A program made the position numbers and the translations under genes. The notes beneath the pieces were generated by a model that saw only the letters and a list, made by a program, of their open reading frames with translations, had not been told where the DNA came from and ran no database searches. 64,000 bases of DNA, from positions 62,001 through 126,000 of the forward strand of contig JAKJXP020000115.1 in the NCBI GenBank assembly GCA_022225965.2, read 5' to 3'. Positions 1-11,916 of the stretch are shown piece after piece. This stretch comes from Diatrype stigma (lineage: Eukaryota > Ascomycota > Sordariomycetes > Xylariales > Diatrypaceae). Each line of letters begins with the position of its first letter. The first letter of the stretch is position 1.

Positions 1-432
1 GTGCCCCTCATCGCCAAGCAGATCCCCTACGCCGTCGGCCAGTTCAGCGTCCACGAGGCCGCCGTCGAGGCCATCTACCGCGGGCTCGGGCCCGAGCGCA
101 AGGCCGGCCTGGGCCAGCTGGGCTCGACCGCCGTCGAGCTGGGCTCCGGCGTCGTGGCGGGCGCCGCCGCGGCCGTGCTGTCGCACCCGGCCGACACCCT
201 GCTGTCGGCCATCAACAAGGGCGCCGGCGACAAGACCCAGGCCGTCACGACCCGGATGTTCTCGCTGGCCCGCGAGCTCGGCCCGAAGCGCCTGCTGCTG
301 GATGGGCTGGGCCCTAGGATCTTCATGACGTGCGGCTTGGTCGCCGGCCAGTTCGTCATCTATGCCCAGTGCAAGGCGCTGACGGGGGCGCCGCCGAGTA
401 TCGAGATCCATAAGGAGAAGGCCGAACCATAA
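1..432 (+). CDS. Mitochondrial phosphate carrier (Mir1/Pic2 type), 3' part
   Basis: This is the C-terminal 143 residues of a mitochondrial carrier family protein; the 5' part lies left of the window. The visible part starts with a helix of the type KQIPYAVGQF, which is typical of fungal phosphate carriers. It then carries a third-repeat carrier signature SHPADT..SAINK at about residues 60-71 and a GLGPRIFM segment near residue 103. Such proteins sit in the inner mitochondrial membrane and import phosphate (some Pic2 relatives also move copper). The frame is open to the first base, so the true start is elsewhere. It ends at TAA 430-432 and has no intron in the visible part. The transporter class is well supported; the choice between Mir1 and Pic2 is not settled. 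Confidence 0.85.
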   Translation: MPLIAKQIPYAVGQFSVHEAAVEAIYRGLGPERKAGLGQLGSTAVELGSGVVAGAAAAVLSHPADTLLSAINKGAGDKTQAVTTRMFSLARELGPKRLLLDGLGPRIFMTCGLVAGQFVIYAQCKALTGAPPSIEIHKEKAEP

Positions 433-901
433 GACTACCATCAAAGATTTACTCGTGGGAGACAGGGATGGGGGAGGGGCGGCGCGGCGGACGGAATTCG
501 CGGAGGAGAGGTGATGGGATGGATGCGGCGCTTCATTTATAGAATAGATGTGTGGGCGTTAGACAGGCACGGAGTTATTGGGTACATAGTGTTGCATTAG
601 ATGCTGAGTAGAAATCATGGACAATGCCTCTTGGAGTAGTGGCTCATGATTGTCTGCTTTCCGAAGGTTCTAGCCATGGCTTCCAGAAAATGTAACAAGC
701 TTCTGAGGGGGGTTTTCCCTCCAAAATCATAGAATAACCATAGTTCCTGGAATTGAATGTCCCGTCCCACCAGAGAGTTCCATTGCTACATTGCTACCTA
801 TATGTTACATGAACCGCATTACTATTATGTAGGCATATCACCCTGAAACCGACGAGCCATAGACGCGCTGGAAGGCTTCCACGCACGACCTACCTCATCT
901 C
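433..901. other. Intergenic, convergent 3' regions
   Basis: The stretch lies between the ends of two convergent genes. I see no coding exon, RNA gene or repeat in it. Confidence 0.6.
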
Positions 902-1861
902 TTATCTCACCCGGCCCTGCATGGGCCAAACTCCCATCTCCTTCCAAAACCCACGCCCATCAAGCGTCCTGCCAAGCGTCGACGGGTCTCTCGGCAGGGC
1001 TCTAACGCCCTCCTCAACCATCAGTTCACCAACCCACGCCAGGAGATCCTTCTGTCGTGCGGAACCTTCCCCTCCCCCCTCCGCCCCGCCATCCCGTAGC
1101 GCCTCTCCCGCCCAGCTCTGCACCAGCTCCCACCAGTCGTACACGTGCAGGTCGCACAGGAGCCAGCGCTTTCCGGAGGTGAAGTGGCGGTGCGTCGCGA
1201 GGATGGCCCGCGCCACGTCGACGCCGTGGATCATGTGCAGCGCGCCCGTCCGCCGCAGCTCCTGCTTGCTCCGCGCGATCCGGTCGACCCAGTGGCGCGG
1301 CTCCCGCGCCCCGCCGTACAGGCCCGACAGACTGAGGACCGCCGCGCCGCCGCCGCTGCCGGAGGGGTCGTCGCCTGCGGGAGAGGCGATCGCCAGCAGC
1401 TCGTCCTCGGCGATGGCGCGCCGGTCCGACGTGTCGTAGGGCGAGTTCTCGTCGCTCCAGCCCGCCCCCTTCCAGATGCTGGTCACGCCGAGCTGGATGT
1501 AGCGGGGGGGCTGATTGCTGCTGCAATCCTTCGCGCTAGAGTGCGTGGTGCCATATAGGCTAACCAGCCGCTGCGACTGGCCCTTGCCCACGAGCGGGAA
1601 CGTGATCAGGACCGTGGCGGCGCAGGGCAGGGCGGCGTAAGGCGCCGGGTCGCTCGAGTCCGGGTCGAACGTGAACGGGATGGTGCCGCGGCGGCCGTCC
1701 CGGGTCGTCGCCGCGTACGCGATCCCTTCTCTTTGGAGTAGCGGGATCAGGAATGTGGAGGTCCACCCCGCGCCTAGGATGAGAATGTCGACGTGCGACG
1801 AAGACGACGGCGGCGATGATGATGACGGGGTGTGTTCTTGAATTGGTAGCTCGACTAACAT
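902..1861 (-). CDS. YeeZ-like NAD(P)-binding Rossmann protein (extended SDR)
   Basis: Intronless gene for 319 residues. After a Ser-rich N-terminus comes a Rossmann beta-alpha-beta segment with the nucleotide-binding loop GAGWTS at about residues 31-36. A strand ending in TFP, the sequence YIQLGVTSIW (matching the TSTSVYG region of YeeZ-like proteins) and a later region with SLSGLYGG and HGVDVARAI follow. This order matches bacterial YeeZ and uncharacterised fungal relatives, which are NAD-dependent epimerase/dehydratase-like proteins of unknown substrate. The start at 1861 places the Rossmann fold close to the N-terminus, as in the family. No enzyme activity can be assigned from sequence alone. 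Confidence 0.7.
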   Translation of the reverse strand: MLVELPIQEHTPSSSSPPSSSSHVDILILGAGWTSTFLIPLLQREGIAYAATTRDGRRGTIPFTFDPDSSDPAPYAALPCAATVLITFPLVGKGQSQRLVSLYGTTHSSAKDCSSNQPPRYIQLGVTSIWKGAGWSDENSPYDTSDRRAIAEDELLAIASPAGDDPSGSGGGAAVLSLSGLYGGAREPRHWVDRIARSKQELRRTGALHMIHGVDVARAILATHRHFTSGKRWLLCDLHVYDWWELVQSWAGEALRDGGAEGGGEGSARQKDLLAWVGELMVEEGVRALPRDPSTLGRTLDGRGFWKEMGVWPMQGRVR

Positions 1862-2366
1862 GATGGCGATAAGATGTTGGCTTGTTGAATTTTCCTTGTT
1901 AAATAAATAGCTTATGCTAGGGGCGCTATGGACTTTTGTGTGTAGTAATTGGTTGGGTGCCGATGATGTATGTTGAGTGTTGATGGTTGTGCTGTGATGC
2001 AGGTCGGTTGAGATTCGGGCCAGGAGATTGGAGCTTCATTATGCACATAAGCGAGGAATGGCATTTGGTTTCCTTATGCATACGATGTAAGTAATTGCCC
2101 AGTTACGACGTGAAACATGCAAGTGTGTGAACATCTGCCTCCCGTAGATGCGCCTCATAATACATCCATGCCTCGCACAAGGGGGTCAAAAGCATTGCAA
2201 GTAGGTATTTGTACCTATAATTGGCGGATAAGGTAGAGAGTGAAGATGTGGGTTGCGATATGCTAAGATCAATTCTGTGTCTAAATCATTGTAAATCGAG
2301 CCTTGTGCTAATTGTTTGTCGCTGCTTCATAGCCCCATTGAGTCACAATTCTTCCAACAGAAGCAT
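1862..2366. other. Intergenic, upstream of the YeeZ-like gene
   Basis: This 505-bp stretch lies upstream of the minus-strand gene starting at 1861 and downstream of the P450 stop. It should hold the promoter of the former. No conserved site is evident to me. Confidence 0.5.
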
Positions 2367-4309
2367 TCACTTCTCATCTTTCGCATACGTGTCCATAGCC
2401 AGGTTGTTCCTCGAGTAGAATGTCGACATCCTATATTTCGTCTCGCCGCGGTACTGCCCTAGCTCCTCCAACGCCTGCTTTCCCTCCCGCTCGATAGTCT
2501 GCCGGATCTCCTCGCTGCGCGGCGTGATGCTACACTCGAAGGGCTGGGGGCGCATGTTCAGACCGTTTCTTCGAGAATATCATTGTTAGGCTCGTTGTAC
2601 AATCAGACCAAACGACCTCCATCTTTGTGGAAGTGGCCTGCTGACTAGCGCCAGGAAAAGAATTTCAAGCCAAACTTACGTGTAGTTGAAAATATCCACC
2701 TCGACTTTGCTCCCATCGGGTCGCGTCTTCTTTTGGATGTTAAAGCCCCAGAGGATCCGCGCGACCGTGATCCAAGTCCCCTGCTCGGCCAGCGCCTGCC
2801 CCGAGCATACGCGGCGGCCCCAGCCGAACGTCATGTATCCCCGCTCGTTAGGGAAGGGCCGACTATCCGGGTGCCCGGGCAGGAACCGGTTGGGATTGAA
2901 CCGGTCCGGCTCGGGGAACTCTCGCTCGCTGTGGTGAATCGCCCACACGTTCCCTTGGATCCAGGCGTCCTTGGGGATCAACCAGCCCTTGTAGTAGTCG
3001 TCCTGCGTGGGCGCGTGGGGCTGGCCCCCGATGATGGCCACCGACCGCCATCGCAGCACCTCCTTGACGAACGCCTTGATGTACGGCATGTTCTCCTCGT
3101 CCTCCCAGCTCGGGCTCCGGTGGGGGCCGACCACCCGGTCCAGCTCCTCCCAGGCCGGCACCAACGCCTCCGGGAATGCGCAGCACGCCAAGATGAACGT
3201 GATGAGCGTCGAGCTGCTGGTGTCCGAGCCCGCGCCGAACAAATTCCCGGTCAGCGAGGAGATCTCGGCCTCGCGGAGATTGTACTTCTCGCGCTCGGCG
3301 AACAGGTAGCTGACGAAGGAGTCCTCGTGGCCCTCCTTCTGGGCGGCCTCGTCGGCGAGCGCGTAGAAAAAGTGGAAGCCGCGCTTCTTGCCCAGGCCGT
3401 GCTTCCAGGGGGCGATCTCGTTGGGGAAGCGGGCCAGGAAGGGGAAGGTCTCCATGAGCATGGGGAAGGTCTTGCCGGGCACGTTGAGGTCGGCCGCCAG
3501 GTGCATCACAGCGATGACCTCGGTGATGATCGGGTCGTCCCAGCTCTCGACGCGCCGCCCGAAGGCGATGATGGACACGACGCTGGTCGCGTACCGCTCG
3601 AAGTGCTTGACGTAGTCGTCCGGCTTCCCCAGCAGGTCGCGCGCCACCACCCGGCTCTCGTTGTTCTGGAACTGCCGGTACTTGCGCACCGACTGCACGC
3701 CCACGCCCTGGTGGATCAGCTTGCGGTGCACCCGCCACCGCTCCCGCTGCGAAGGCACCGTCGTGTACATGTTCAGCAGGTTGTCCTGGCCCGCGCCCAG
3801 CTCCGCGAAGACGAGCATCCGCGGCCGCGACGAGTAGATGCCCGCGCGCTTCTCGAAGAGGTCAGACGCCGCCCAGGCGTCGTTGATCCAGATCGTGGGG
3901 TTCCTAGTTCGGTCGGAGAGGCAGATCGGTGATTAGCTGCTTGGATACTTGTAGGTAGCAGAAGACGAGACGGGTAGTATATAGCAGATGGGTAAGTTGA
4001 TCCATACCGTCCAATCCAGATCGTGATAAGCTCGGCCTCGTATGCCTTTGATAGTTCTTCAAACCAGATCCATGGCTTGCTATCGGGAAGCATGAAGGTG
4101 TTGCCCACTATTGGCCAAGGAAATGGCCCCGGTGGCTGTAATCGAATCGTTCGGTCTTAGAACTTGTCATTACATGTTGATCCAAGGGTTTCACATACCA
4201 GCTTAGACCTCATCCATAGCATATGTATATAGTCGACTACCACGGCGACAGCCCCAAGTCCCAAAGCCCATGGGATGAGGCTTACTAGGTGTATCTGGTC
4301 GAGCAACAT
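2367..4309 (-). CDS. Cytochrome P450 monooxygenase, four exons
   Basis: Exons 4309-4199, 4135-4008, 3903-2680 and 2568-2367 join in phase to 554 residues. All three introns have GT donors (GTATGT, GTATGG, GTAAGT) and AG acceptors. Exon 1 encodes a hydrophobic membrane anchor (about residues 7-27), followed by the Pro-rich hinge PPGPFPWPIVGN across the first junction. Canonical P450 motifs are intact: I-helix AGSDT at 304-308, ExxR as EVLR at 361-364, and haem loop FGWGRRVCSG with the ligand Cys at 446. The protein should be an ER-anchored haem monooxygenase fed by P450 reductase. General shape resembles the CYP64 (OrdA-like) group, but the substrate is unknown. No polyketide or peptide synthase gene lies nearby, so a cluster role is not supported here. 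Confidence 0.9.
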
Positions 4310-7265
4310 CGTCGTCGGTTGTACTTCTTCTACTTTCTTTCAGAAGGTATCCAGCCGTCACTCGTACGGCAACGCCCAGTCTTGCATGTGAACAGACAAG
4401 ACCCTCTGCTCCTCATCGTAGGATTCTGGCGCATGCTTGCCTTTATGTTCTCCGTCATTGGATACCACCACAGTAAGCGCATCTCGCCATTTAGCCTCTG
4501 GTTAGGTATTGGCCGACGACATCTGCCGGGTTACCTACCAGAAACGTGGGGTAAACACGATGCTCCTTAGCCGATTTGCTGCAGTCCTTGCTATCACGCC
4601 TGCTGGTGGGCATGGGGTTGATGTTCCCCACTTGTGAATTTGGGGAAGCTTGACGATCTTGACACGTTCTGTCTAGGGTAGAAGGTCTATCTGGGGTAGA
4701 GCGGCTAGTATATGGTGTCCCTTCGGTCAATGTTAACTTGTTAAGGGCGCGGGGAACGTCGTCCAAGGTGCCATTCATGTACCTACGCCTTCGTAGGGTC
4801 AAGGCAAGAGCACATATGTAGAGATATGAAAGACTATGTTGCCCCAAGGCTCTGTAATATCTTCTAAGCCATGTTTTTCGCCTCTGCCGGTTCCCTCGGT
4901 GCATCGTATCGACACAACACGGGCTAGTCAAGAAGTTTGCGTACATTTTTCAAAACAATTCCGGTCCGGCCGGTTCAACGATCGTTCGGTATATCTAATT
5001 TACCGAGCGTGTGTCGACATCTTGTTACAAGTCGATTGCCGAAGGGGGACAGAAGCTAGCTAGGTAGGTAAGTAGTCATGGGTTATCATTCTCAGTTGCT
5101 GAGAGAGAGAGCGTCTGTCTCAACTACTGGTATCTTCCTGTGAGTATATGAGGAGTTAGCCGGGCGTAAGTTGTGTATAACAAGTTCGCTAGCATAGCCT
5201 ATATCGAGCGTAGTGGCGCCGGGGGGCACTCTCTTTAGCTTTCATATGGCACTTCGCAAAAGAATACGGTTGAAAGCCACTTCAGGGGTATAGTAGTTAC
5301 AGCCACAAGCCAGCTATCACACTAGCCACCTCCGTAAATTATTAGATAAACATCCATGGATGTACAGACCTACCCGTGGACCTATCTCGTAAGATATATC
5401 TCTCAGTCCCTTCCCGACCTCAGGTGCTCGGCCGGGGGACTGATCGGGGATTCGCACTTAGGGGTGGTGACTACCTACTAGCTAATGCATCAAATAGCGG
5501 CTCGGATCCTCATCTCATATCCAGTCAGGGGGTGGAGCTCGCTTCCTTCTTATATTAACCTATTTTAAGTCCGTGTCTGGTGTTGCTATACAAGTACCTA
5601 TTTTCTTCATCGTAAGCCGATCAACGCTGACTGAACAAAGTCAGTTTCACATTGGTTATTCTTCAGAAACAATTGAACCCTTTCCCTGGAATCCTTGTGT
5701 TACAACCCATGTTGTTCCCTGTTACATATAAAGTGTGCTAGGTGATCTGTGACTGTAGGTAATCCTGGTAATGCAATATTGCGTATTGCGTGTTGCGTAT
5801 TGCCTGAATTGCGTAGATACCTCCTCAGCTGCTCCGTGGCTCCCAGGTTCTACGGCATGACAGGGATCCCCAAGTCTTGTAGGTAGGCAATCTACTTTAG
5901 TTATTGGCTGTGCTTTGTGCCTTTGAACTGTGGCACATGTGATGGAGACAATGCTCTCTCAGACATCATATAACAGGGCTGATTACATGTTACTACTATG
6001 TAGTATGTACAGTGGTACCCGTTACAGATTGAAATAAGGCGAGCAATTCCTATCATTGGCAATTGAATGTCCTTTTCTATTAGAAGTGTGGGGTGTTGAT
6101 GGTGTTTTATCTCGATAAGGGACAACTGAATGATTAAGGAATGGAATATTTCATCCAGCATGGGCTAGTCATGTACAACCGCCCTTACATGTGTTCAACA
6201 ATAGAAGATAACTACATCTACTTCGTAGAAGGTTGGAATCCATTGATGGCTCCATGGCACGTTGCAGTGGTGGAAATTGCCAGGAGGATTACTTACCGGT
6301 ACCTACATGTATGTTCCTACATACGTCCCCTACCTAGGTACTTATGTCGTGGGTACTTTCAGGTTTGTAGGTAGATAGGTACATACATGTATACATATTT
6401 GTATGTAGGTATGCATGGTGCCTGGGTGCAAGATGTGGATGGATGTACTACGCACTTCGTAGTAGGTACCTACATATGTAGCTAATGTAACTGCCTCTCC
6501 TTCTGTCCTTATCGTTGGGATGGTGGAGGGCGTAATCACCGATAATCTTGTTAGCGCGTTTTTGTTTTAGGGGCCATTAGGTATCACGGCGCGCTACCTA
6601 ACCTCATTACCTAGAATGACAAGAGGTAATAATTTACTGCAGCTCACGGCTTGCCTGTTCAGTTCCTTACGTTGCGCCACCAACACTAACCGGACGACAT
6701 CTTCTTGTCTGTATTACTCGAGATAGATTGTATTGCAAGTGAAGGAAAAGTGGAAAGCTGAGACCAAAACATAGCCAGCTCGAGCTCGATCAAGTAATCG
6801 AAGAGAGTCCGATCAGCCCGAGTTGTCGCCTACCGATTCCCGTCCCCTGAGATCGTGGATTTATAGACTCGAACCAACAAGGTCTCTAGAACAAGCCCCG
6901 AGAACAGGTCCCGAGGACCCGAGAATCTACTCTTGAATGCCGAATCCATCACGAATCTCTCGAACTTCAATTGCTATCCATTCGACATACTCATCCTACC
7001 CAGATAGTCCAAATCGATCAAGGCAAAGACAAGGACGTTAATGAGTTGTAGACCTGGACAAACTGGCGACGCTCGCCGAATCCAAGGCGGATCTATAACC
7101 CGCCCACGCTCATTTCGCAAAACTTGGTAAAACACTGTGACCACGACATTGCTACCCTGGCGGAAGTTATATACTCTCTTATACCGGCCTGCTTTAGTGG
7201 CCGCGGGCAAGGTCTGGAGAAGAATAAGAAGAAAAGGCAGACGAAGGAGCACATCGGGAGGTGAC
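4310..7265. other. Gene-poor interval of about 3 kb with short repeats
   Basis: No frame here shows a recognisable protein; the open frames are short and low in coding character. The stretch includes a run of TTGCGTA-like units around 5775-5815. A zone at about 6295-6480 is dense in ACCTAC/GTAGGT and GGTACCTAC words, several of them palindromic (for example around ACATGT and GGTACC). It should contain the upstream regions of the P450 gene and of the kinase gene. Confidence 0.5.
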
Positions 7266-10200
7266 ATGCAGACAAATAAAGTCAAAGCCGAGGTGCTGGG
7301 ACGGAAAGCAAAGGTGAGTAGGAGCAATCGTTCCGTCCCGTCCGCTTTTCCCAGCTGTTTGCCATTATATATATAGGTAGGCATTCAGTTGCCTCGAGTA
7401 CTTGGCCATGTTGTAGTCACGTCACGTCCGCAGTTTTGCATTATTCTTGGCTGCGCGCAACAACGGATTACAAAACATAGTGAAGACACATGACCGTGAT
7501 GGCTACATATATACCCATCTACCTATAAGCTCGAGGATAATAGCACTAATACCCCCTTACAACAGCTTGCCAACTCCTACCAAGAACTCCTAAAGTAAGT
7601 CCAGTACAGCCTAAGCCCTTCCAGTTTTCCCTCCTCGGCACTAACCCCCTCCCCAGTGAATTTTCGAACAAGGACCTCAAGAGCGTCGGCAATTATACCT
7701 TGGGGAAGCTGATAGGGAAGGGTTCCTTTGGCAAGGTCTATCTCGCCAATCACAAACTTACCAATGGTTCCAAGGTTCGTGACAACTTGGTCTATCTTCC
7801 TACCTCCTGCCAACAGGGCCTCGAGTACACCTTTCTGACTTTAACAGGTCGTCCTCAAGTCAGCCAAGAAAGATGATTCCAACCTTGCACGCGAGATTCA
7901 CCACCATCGCCAATTCGTCCATCCACATATCGCCCGCCTATACGAGGTCATAGTGACGGAGACACTTGTGTGGATGGTTCTTGAGTACTGTCCTGGTAGG
8001 CTAAAGCAATGGGGTACCGCAGGGGTAGAAGCTAATATGTTGCAGGCGACGAGCTCTACAACTACCTGCTCAAGCATGGCCAACTTTCCGTTGATAAGGT
8101 CCAAAAGATATTTACTCAGCTCGTGGGAGCTGTTTCCTACGTGCATCTCCAATCGTGTGTCCATCGAGACTTGAAACTGGAAAACATATTGCTCGATAAG
8201 CATGAAAATGTCAAGCTAGTTGATTTTGGCTTCACACGCGAGTATGAGGGCAAGACGAACCATCTCCAGACTTTCTGTGGGACGATATGCTACTCGGCCC
8301 CGGAAATGCTAAAGGGGGAGAAATATGCCGGCGAAAAGGTCGATGTTTGGAGTCTAGGAATCATTCTCTACGCCCTGCTTTGCGGCGAGTTGCCGTTCGA
8401 TGACGACGACGATAATGTGACGAGAACGAAAATTCTGACAGAAGATCCGAAATATCCGTCACATTTGCCGGCTGATGCTGTGTCCTTGCTCAAGGTCCTC
8501 CTCTCGAGGCGGCCTCTTCTCCGACCTACCTTGCCCGAGATCCTCTCTCACCCATTTCTGGCGGAACACGCGCCCCAGCAGCAAGCAATCCTCAAGTTGC
8601 ATCAGCCACCACCTTTTGCTACAGGTTTGGAGAAGGACTGCTTAGAGCGCATGCGCGCCGCTGGCGTGGACATTGATGCTGTTATTGAGAGCGTCTTGGC
8701 CCAGAAGTGTGACGCCTTGGCTGGATGGTGGACTTTGCTTTTGGAAAAAGAGGAGAGGAAGGCCAGAAGGAGGGAAAGAAGGCGTAAGGAAAGGGATGTT
8801 GAGAACAGGAACTCTCGGCGAATATCAGCAGCCTCCAGCAAACTTGAGCGCATGGCACCCATACTGGATGAAGACGGAGGGATATTTCTAGCGGGGGATC
8901 CTGCAATACTACGAACACGATCCCGTGGTCGCCGTGAACGCAGGAGTGCACACTATGCCGATTTCACCATCACTGATTTTCCAAATTTGCCCAATCTTCC
9001 CGAATCCTTGAAGGAGCGGGGGAATGGGTCCCCAGACGCAGATACGCCACCACCTCCTATAGATAAGGATTCGGTGCGATCCGCGAGCTCGTCGCGACAA
9101 CGTCGGCCGATACCACCGCCAAAAGAAGGGATCATCCGAAGCGCACGCTCTAGAGGCTCTACGCTTCACCTCGTCACTACTTCAGACGCCTTAAACCCTC
9201 ACAATCACCAGCAGCAGGGTGAGCCTCAGAAGGTCCGCAAGAAACCGTCACAGGCGATCCTCGCACACTGGAAGCACTGGACTCATTGGATTCGGGAAAG
9301 CACGAGGCGGCATAGACCCAATAAACGAGGCAGTTTTTCGACCCCAAATTTAGTTCCAAAGGACGGCCGTAAGAACTCGAAAGATGCAACAAGCCCTCGA
9401 CCTCATACTAGCAAATCTCCCACGGCTGGTACACATCAAACCGCCACGGAAGGCGGTCATGCTGACCAGCCAAATGGGAGTGCTCAGGGCACCGAAGCGA
9501 GTCGTGCCAACACACTCAACAAGCAATTGCCGGCGCCATATTCAACATTGTCCCACCAGGTTCATCGGAAACCAAGCGGCAACTCCTACAAACGCCAGTC
9601 CTTATCGCCAGGTCCAGTGACTCCGCGTTCCACAATGCGCCGCGCGTCCGCTGGCCTTCGTGGGAGAAAATCAACCTCATCCTCATTGTCGTCCATCCGG
9701 ACCATGCCGCACCATCACCATACGCACTCGAAAGCCAGCTCCACCAGTTCCAACGGCTCAGTCTCGACTACCAAGACGCCCATGGCGGGAGGACGGTCGC
9801 CACACCATTCTGTTAAGGTTCTCCCCAATACACCAACAGCATCGTCGTTCCCGTCCAACATTCGTCTCGTGCGTGGCCCGCCCTTGGCACTCAACTTCAA
9901 TGAAGGTATGCCTTCTTCCTCGGGTAACTCTTCCTCAGGTGGCCATGCCAACTATTCAGGCAACCATTCCTCGATGGGTAACCCTCCCGGTTCCCCCAAT
10001 CCCTTTGGATCTGGCAGCCCATCGGTCTTGTTCGCAAAGCGTAAGCGGAATCTCTTCAAGGGCCCATCGCTCGCTATCAACACCCACCAGCAGGCCTCAG
10101 GAGGAAGAAGCGGATCCAATTCAACCGGGCATAGCCGAAGCGCTAGTGCCAGCGGCCTTGGCAGGCGGAGCGGCGAGATCACCATCCAAGAGGAAGATGA

Positions 10201-10405
10201 GGATGAGGATGAAGTTGCGGTCGTAGAGGACGGCGATGGTGATGGTGATGGCGACGACGATATTGAAGAGGTAGATCGATTCAGCCCCATCATCAGAATC
10301 CCTGGCGAGAAGGTTGAGGAGTTCTACGAGGGCGAGGAAGGAGAATCGAATGTCGAAGCCGGTCAGATCACCGCAGCAGCGACGACGGCGGCGACAAGCA
10401 AGTAA
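7266..10405 (+). CDS. Ser/Thr protein kinase with long low-complexity tail (YPL150W-like)
   Basis: Proposed exons are 7266-7313, 7566-7594, 7657-7774, 7848-7995 and 8046-10405, joining in phase to 900 residues. The first exon is the least certain: it rests on an ATG, a GTGAGT donor and phase only. From exon 2 on the fit is strong. The kinase domain (about residues 36-275) has the Gly loop GKGSFG, VVLK with the ATP lysine near 69, HRDLKLEN near 154, DFG near 174 and APE near 199, so it should be active. The domain resembles the yeast YPL150W group of CAMK-like kinases, whose role is poorly known. The tail of about 600 residues is rich in Ser, Pro, Arg and His, and ends in an acidic Asp/Glu run. 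It is probably disordered and a regulatory or docking region. Confidence 0.85.
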
Positions 10406-11048
10406 TAGCCAATCTCGAAGCGAGATAACGGCGGCGGTGGTAAAATGTAGAAAGTGGATGAAGTGAGAGGAGGAAGCCGAAGAACCGATATACCCCTTTA
10501 TGCGTTACTCGTACTCGTTCATACCCATTACATAACATATCATACACTCTATAAGTAGCTCTTTGTTCTCTGCCTATACCCCCCAGATACAATACCCCGG
10601 TGGTTCGTCGGTTCATCACATCACATAACAGCGGAGAAAGCAGACAGAAAGACAGAAGGAAATTGTCCGATAATTTAATTTGTTAAACCATATAAACAAA
10701 ACATACTATACATTACTCGTGAGGAGCCAAAGGATGTTTGCATTGACCTATCATTTGAGAAGTTTTTCCGTCTTGTAATAGTAATCTCTGGTGCTCAAGC
10801 CTTTGTTAAGGTACCGCTAGCTACAAGTTAGTATATGCTAGACTCAGTACTTTATATTAGCTATGGCCCATGGTCTTCAAGGCTTCATTCATTTTAAGTA
10901 TCAACCTCTCCTATTACCAACATTTCTTCCTCGTTGCTTCCGAACCAACCTGCCTTCTCACTTGTACGCTCTTAACTAATAGCTTACCCTCGCTCTAGCT
11001 ATCTGAAAGCATACATACGATAGACATCTCGGAAGGGGGGGTTCCCAT
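10406..11048. other. Intergenic, convergent 3' regions
   Basis: The stretch lies between the kinase stop and the stop of the minus-strand ISG12-like gene. It is AT-rich in its middle (10660-10880), and no gene or RNA is seen. Confidence 0.5.
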
Positions 11049-11228
11049 CTACATCGTCATACCCAGGCTCTGGAAGAAGGCGAATATGCTCCCTGCCTCA
11101 ACATTGGCCAGGGCAGACTGCCAGCCAGCTGCCCATGAACCTACATAACCGTATTAGTCATTACTCACACATATTTCTTGACGACACACGGAATGGAACG
11201 CCACTCCAATCATCGCCATCAACAAAAT

Positions 11229-11260
<32 letters not shown>

Positions 11261-11916
11261 GCACACGTACCTGCAACAGGGCCCGCGGCCCCAAAGCCCA
11301 GCGCCGAGATGCATGGGGGCACCAGGAGCGCCATCACGGCCAGAGCGAGCAGCGTCACAACCACGCCGCACAAGACGGGGTGCTCGTCAGCGAACCCGCG
11401 CACCGCACCGCCGACGGCATCGAGCACCGCCTTGAACCCGCCGACGACGACGCCCTCCTCCCCGGCCGCAATGGCAGTCTCGAGCCAGCACCGCAAAGCG
11501 TGCGCGCAGCCCACATCGTCCGGAGAGCAGAAGCGGCCGCAGCCGGACAGGACGGCGGCGCGCAGCTCCGTTATGTTGTTGTTGACGCCCGCCTTCTCCA
11601 CGAAGCCGCGGATCTCCGCCGCGGCGTCCTGCGCCCGCTGCGTCACCTGCGAGCCGAGCTCGGCGCCGCCTGCGATGGCGCCCTGTGCGGATTCCCGCCC
11701 TAGCCCCTCGGCTGCCTGCAGGAGCCCCTGGCCTGCTTCGTCGGCGCCCTTGCGCACGTTCTCGAACGTGTCGGCGCCCTGCTGGCCGGCTTCGTCGGCG
11801 CCTTTTGCGAGGCCCTGGCCGAATTCGTCCGCGCCCTTGGCGAGGCCCTGTCCGAACTCATCGGCGCCCTTGGCGAAGTTTTGGCCTGCTTGGTCGAGGG
11901 TTTTGAAGATGTCCAT
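11049..11916 (-). CDS. ISG12/IFI6-16-like membrane protein with 11-residue repeats
   Basis: Exons 11916-11271 and 11140-11049 join in phase (donor GTACGT, acceptor TATGTAG) to 245 residues. The N-terminus contains about four copies of an 11-residue amphipathic repeat of the type GQGLAKGADEF. After a segment with four Cys comes a hydrophobic stretch (about 192-215). It runs into ALGFGAAGPVAG and, across the intron, SWAAGWQSALANVEAGSIF; this is the core of the ISG12/IFI6-IFI27 family. Animal members are small membrane proteins of mitochondria, ER or nuclear envelope linked to interferon responses and cell death; fungal roles are unknown. An in-frame ATG upstream at 12036 would add 40 residues of non-conserved sequence, so I chose the later start. 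The intron carries a CA/TG microsatellite. Confidence 0.8.
11230..11259. repeat. CA dinucleotide microsatellite, about 15 units
   Basis: A perfect CA run lies inside the intron (11141-11270) of the ISG12-like gene. On the coding strand it reads as a TG run starting about 11 bases after the splice donor. Confidence 0.95.

Noticed and set aside
6840..6900. A minus-strand GGTTCGAGTC word resembling a tRNA B box.
   Set aside because: No A box, acceptor stem or anticodon arm can be formed around it.
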